Assembly (NCBI GenBank): GCA_001464715.1
Contig: LNDT01000033.1
Coordinates: 1 to 64,000 of the forward strand
Origin: Bdellovibrionales bacterium Ga0074137
Lineage (GTDB): Bacteria; Bdellovibrionota; Bdellovibrionia; Bdellovibrionales; JAMPXM01
Length of the DNA stretch: 64,000 nucleotides
Direction: 5' to 3'
Position numbers and translations under genes: made by a program. The number at the start of each line of letters is the position of its first letter. The first letter of the stretch is position 1. Below are positions 61,901 through 64,000 of this stretch, piece by piece. The notes under the pieces were generated by a model. That model did no database searches and had not been told where the DNA came from. It saw only the letters and a program-made list of their open reading frames with translations.

Positions 61901-62535
61901 GTAGATTCCTCTGAAAGTGATTTAGAAAGTGAATCAATTTTCGGATTCAGGCTTTCGGCCGAGATCTGCATGATTTTAGCTGAGTCGCTGCCGCCGCGAA
62001 AGAATCCGAGATTGGTGCAACCCTTCATCTCTCCGTCGCAACCCGATTCGATAGCGAGCCGTGTTTTCTCGATCCACGGAAGTGCCTGTTCGAGGTCGTC
62101 TTCTGCCAGAAGGAGCAGCGAAGAGCTGAAGGCACTCAATGCCGCACGCATCATGGGCGTGTGAGTGAGTCTTGGATTTTCGAGGTAATTGCGATTGAGG
62201 ACGAATGGCTCAAGAGTCTCCAGGGTGGCGACCGATGCTGCAACGTCGGAGCGTTTTGACGACGAGACTCCGCCTGAAGTGTTAGATCTTTTCGAACGCA
62301 GGACTTCAATTTGAGACAAGAGAGTCTTTGGTCCCACTTTTTCCAAGGCCTCAAGGTCCGGTGATGGACCTGCGGGAGCGACTTCGATTTCATCGCCGAC
62401 AACGGGGCCCTCGTGAACGGTGACCGGAACTTCGCGCGTCGAGCAAGCGATGTTCAATTGCACTGCGACCATCAAAAGTAAGAGAGGTGCTGTGGAAATT
62501 TTAAACGCTGAATGTGATCGGCTCAATTTCGGCAT
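58954..62535 (-). CDS. Giant lipoprotein B, unknown function
   Basis: A 1,193-residue predicted lipoprotein. The signal region (PLLLLMVAVQLNIAC) ends in a lipobox; the mature protein is long, helical and rich in charged residues. It is a paralogue of lipoprotein A, sharing the SGC cysteine pair near residue 180 and the central block with RNIKYLSVYPNMMLMTY and ISWFFDGKLAPLF. A C-terminal part (YKVILRRGFHPLVNDYFRRV, GKVLEYSFEFREEDV) has no counterpart that I can see in A. I prefer ATG 62535; TTG 62562, overlapping the previous stop, is an alternative that adds nine residues. Confidence 0.78.
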   Translation of the reverse strand: MPKLSRSHSAFKISTAPLLLLMVAVQLNIACSTREVPVTVHEGPVVGDEIEVAPAGPSPDLEALEKVGPKTLLSQIEVLRSKRSNTSGGVSSSKRSDVAASVATLETLEPFVLNRNYLENPRLTHTPMMRAALSAFSSSLLLLAEDDLEQALPWIEKTRLAIESGCDGEMKGCTNLGFFRGGSDSAKIMQISAESLNPKIDSLSKSLSEESTSERDGLIRLYYRRLSLSFVLRNQITDPQFEFMYLTRAADYAAAFARSESSSRERALLTRHSEIFELILNNFNPDLSDPSFKARFEGFVNAFAPWNYSRQVESPFGSAATRMLSLAAKSFLYDEKTGKISKSLAESIRTSQEQKKPVAVLPAEKSGEDVGDPFSNSFAEVTATLKSENPEIWKNLVLSDSMPRDEYFFIVDRIYGGHWSPDDASEIWRGSKRNSKALVSAAEQYIKVQIAGQIVRTNKYMSSIYSNKEWSSVTLFQKAIEKSYPVENQWNQMLGRIERIHLFLDRNLKAANEVYDTEEYKNMNEMLTSVRRNIKYLSVYPNMMLMTYFMAEVKFKIPVRTFFGSYDIDAATIISWFFDGKLAPLFNFGNDGQALPRVEILYAFLFALKTNTFDAFSSVDSTAKRLDVPRFFEVVVGKYLDADRLELESSLENIRKSIRQSNNMTTFLNVCRQDRDLIAKGIKPGQQGATLALEFHQLQHAVYVGTNTGYGADAWSFHGSSLAEKVKNVNHELRRKLDFIATMSSLLEKHLETSGAAAADVKATTDKIKGYVSGVKKLQNEYLTEVTRWNKTLSSCLDQAISVEIDRQNDLIELEIEHLRQVWKRMTALRNAGTPAAISEANAFVKSTLGTADLPKNLNYEPISSVTADEYVYGELDVMLRMRQHLKTAAPNVRVLMPSDLIDTSYWRDRRQVVIAYSSSEDQFVREALRNFNGSLSAYAKWINSTSDPAPFKNRVALVTELYKLGTTQVYDTAALSCQGKPSITECPLVPFTMTAKMVIDETANIFSMLSLTENGGKLKRDAKYLRLVGANSRWIIDHLKKFTLDENGEPVTLFEQVYESFSEDETALSEAREFNLTDRSVGRFLFSPEEDYKVILRRGFHPLVNDYFRRVKDLELAALDREKADAKSGKVLEYSFEFREEDVRSAKIETRSGVPVYLSRQKVDDFATRRILFDRETAGAFKVTDDSTRARK

Positions 62536-62558
62536 AGTTTTTTTCACAAGACCACCAA

Positions 62559-64000
62559 TCAATCTACGATTTCAGGTAAGTAGTAGCCATTGAGAAGCGC
62601 CGCTGTTGAGACGATCATACCGACATCCATCAAAGCATTCTCGCAGCGCTCAGGTGTTGGACCTCGGCCACTTTTGTCGGTGCGAAGTTCGTAGAAACGG
62701 TCGAAGTTCTCGCGAATGGAATCAAAGAAGCTTAGTTCTTTTTCTTTTGCGCCAGCGATTCCCTTCATGACCAAGAAGCCCTTGAAGCGAGAGGGATCTT
62801 CTTGGCTATTGAAGAAACTGGCCAAACCGTCATTGTCGCCTCGAATGCACGCATCCAAAACCGAGCTATTGATTTTCTCAAGTGTCGCCTTCACGCTGTG
62901 GGCAGCGAGGACGTCATCGTGTTTATCGTCGTACTCGATGCTATACGCCCATGCGAAAGCCATCTCGTCGCTCACGAACATTACTTTTGTCAGAGGATAG
63001 ACAAAAGTTCTTGTCGCAGGACGAACGATCAATTTACCACCGGGCAAAATGAATGACTCGGGGATGGCCTGCGATTGGTCGGACGCGGGATCGTAGAGCT
63101 TACTTTCAAAGTGAGTGACACGTGTTTTATCATCGCGTGTCTTCAAGGTTAAGATCACGGCTTTCACCGAAATTCTAAAGCTTGTTTGACGCCGCACGGT
63201 CTCCATAAAGTCCTTTGGCATACGACCACCATCGCGTCCGTAAGCCTGCTGACCCACGAAGTAGCCCATCGACAAAATCGGAAGACCGATTCGAGTCGTA
63301 TCCGACGGAATCGATCCGAACCGAAGATTCTTCTCTACACCAAGCGCCAGCGCCTGAGTGAACTCCACCGGGAAAAGCGTTGAGTACGAAAACAGTCCAT
63401 CCGAACCTGAGTACCTAGGAATCGGAAACATCCAGCCACCCAGCATGGTGTACGGATAAGGTGTCGTCAGCGCGTTGATGGCGGATAGCTTCAGAGGAAG
63501 TACCGACAGCGCCGTGTGTGTTCCAAAAACACGTGAGTAGTCAGAATCCGCATCACCGCCGGTCATGCTGGCTGCGACAACCGCATTGTCCCAATCCATG
63601 CGCGAAGCATCTGGACCGGGAATGGTCATTAGGTTCTTCATTTCACGAACAGCCATGCGATTGACGCGGCAAAGTTCTTTTAATTCTGGTTTTGCGGCAA
63701 ATATCGCATTCAGCTGGCTGCTTCCTTCAATTTCGCCGGCGCATACACGCGAGAATTCGTAGAGGTCTCGCTCGCTGCGAGAGATCGCGCGAATTTCTGG
63801 TTCAAATTTCTGGCGCATGTGATCATAGAACGTTCGAACGCGGGCGAGAACTGCCAGTGACTTCCACCAAAGATAGCCCTCGGCAGAGTCCGTGTTGGTG
63901 CCGCGAACATCGGCAAAGGAGTAGATCTTCGAAACCATATTCGCATTGAGGTCTTCGAAGTAGTATTTCACGATCGATTCAGCATCGGTTCCACGATCGA
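62559..64000 (-). CDS. Unknown protein, 5' end beyond the window
   Basis: The frame is open from the stop at 62559 to the window edge, so the gene is incomplete at its 5' end; the internal GTG at 63971 is not a convincing start because coding text continues upstream. About 480 residues are visible. Charged helical segments (FYDHMRQKFEPEIRAISRSERDLYEFSRVC) alternate with a region of short strands and aromatics (YPYTMLGGWMFPIPRYSGSDGLFSYSTLFPVEF; RISVKAVILTLKTRDDKTRVTHFESKLYD). I recognise no domain and cannot tell if it is exported. The stop abuts lipoprotein B, so it belongs to the same operon. Confidence 0.7.
   Translation of the reverse strand, partial: DRGTDAESIVKYYFEDLNANMVSKIYSFADVRGTNTDSAEGYLWWKSLAVLARVRTFYDHMRQKFEPEIRAISRSERDLYEFSRVCAGEIEGSSQLNAIFAAKPELKELCRVNRMAVREMKNLMTIPGPDASRMDWDNAVVAASMTGGDADSDYSRVFGTHTALSVLPLKLSAINALTTPYPYTMLGGWMFPIPRYSGSDGLFSYSTLFPVEFTQALALGVEKNLRFGSIPSDTTRIGLPILSMGYFVGQQAYGRDGGRMPKDFMETVRRQTSFRISVKAVILTLKTRDDKTRVTHFESKLYDPASDQSQAIPESFILPGGKLIVRPATRTFVYPLTKVMFVSDEMAFAWAYSIEYDDKHDDVLAAHSVKATLEKINSSVLDACIRGDNDGLASFFNSQEDPSRFKGFLVMKGIAGAKEKELSFFDSIRENFDRFYELRTDKSGRGPTPERCENALMDVGMIVSTAALLNGYYLPEIVD

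Overview
The window looks like chromosome of a Gram-negative bacterium, most likely of the Bdellovibrionota (Bdellovibrio-like, formerly Deltaproteobacteria). This is an inference from the mixture seen: a complete outer-membrane assembly and lipid A set with a Gfo/Idh oxidoreductase between lpxA and lpxB, many lipoproteins, a 7TM-HD phosphohydrolase next to ybeY, a pilB-pilT-pilC-pilS-pilR cluster, CHASE2 and NtrC-type signalling, and an HNH endonuclease of a type common in that group. No rRNA or species-level marker is present.

Layout. 1-205: right end of an ISL3-family insertion sequence, cut by the window edge. 234-4122 (minus): tRNA-Glu, tRNA-Lys, purA, a 2-hydroxyacid (phosphoglycerate-type) dehydrogenase and a class V aminotransferase. 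4179-8596: lptE, holA and a PilZ protein on plus, rpsT on minus, murJ on plus. 8838-10864 (minus): a lipoprotein with a Ppx/GppA fold, and mazG. 11052-17193 (plus): 7TM-HD protein, ybeY, prfB with its programmed frameshift, lolC/E, lolD. 17247-27251 (plus): bamA, skp, fabZ, lpxA, gnnA-like, lpxB, lpxK, an LpxL-type acyltransferase and a DUF3108 lipoprotein, a compact outer-membrane biogenesis block. 27516-29869: two family 9 glycosyltransferases (heptosyltransferase type). 30139-33490 (minus): CHASE2 histidine kinase and NtrC-type regulator. 33545-44887 (plus): ribF, an AroE-like unknown, pilB, pilT, pilC, pilS, pilR, and a membrane protein with two cyclic-nucleotide-binding domains. 44936-48803: trypsin-like protease, TauE/SafE plus DUF1634 pair, DUF4010 membrane protein, small beta-barrel. 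48876-52210: copper module (copA, CueR-like regulator with two facing operators, periplasmic His/Met protein). 52333-54554: unknown zinc-ribbon protein, a frameshifted HNH endonuclease, a gene-free hairpin-rich stretch, tRNA-Arg. 54618-64000 (minus): an uncharacterised operon of a partial gene, a giant lipoprotein, a beta-barrel outer-membrane protein and a second giant lipoprotein that is a paralogue of the first.

Two things stand out as possibly undescribed. One is the last operon: two paralogous lipoproteins of about 1,100-1,200 residues flanking a predicted outer-membrane barrel, with overlapping or almost touching genes, so the products probably work as one envelope complex of unknown function. 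The other is a family of long palindromic elements at 8669-8816 and 27254-27383 (with a looser relative at 29974-30133). Their internal hairpins differ by compensatory base changes, so structure rather than sequence is being kept.

Much of the window fits one theme, building and sensing the cell envelope: LPS lipid A synthesis and export (lpx, lptE), lipoprotein sorting (lol), outer-membrane protein folding (bamA, skp), peptidoglycan precursor flipping (murJ), and type IV pilus motors with their regulators.
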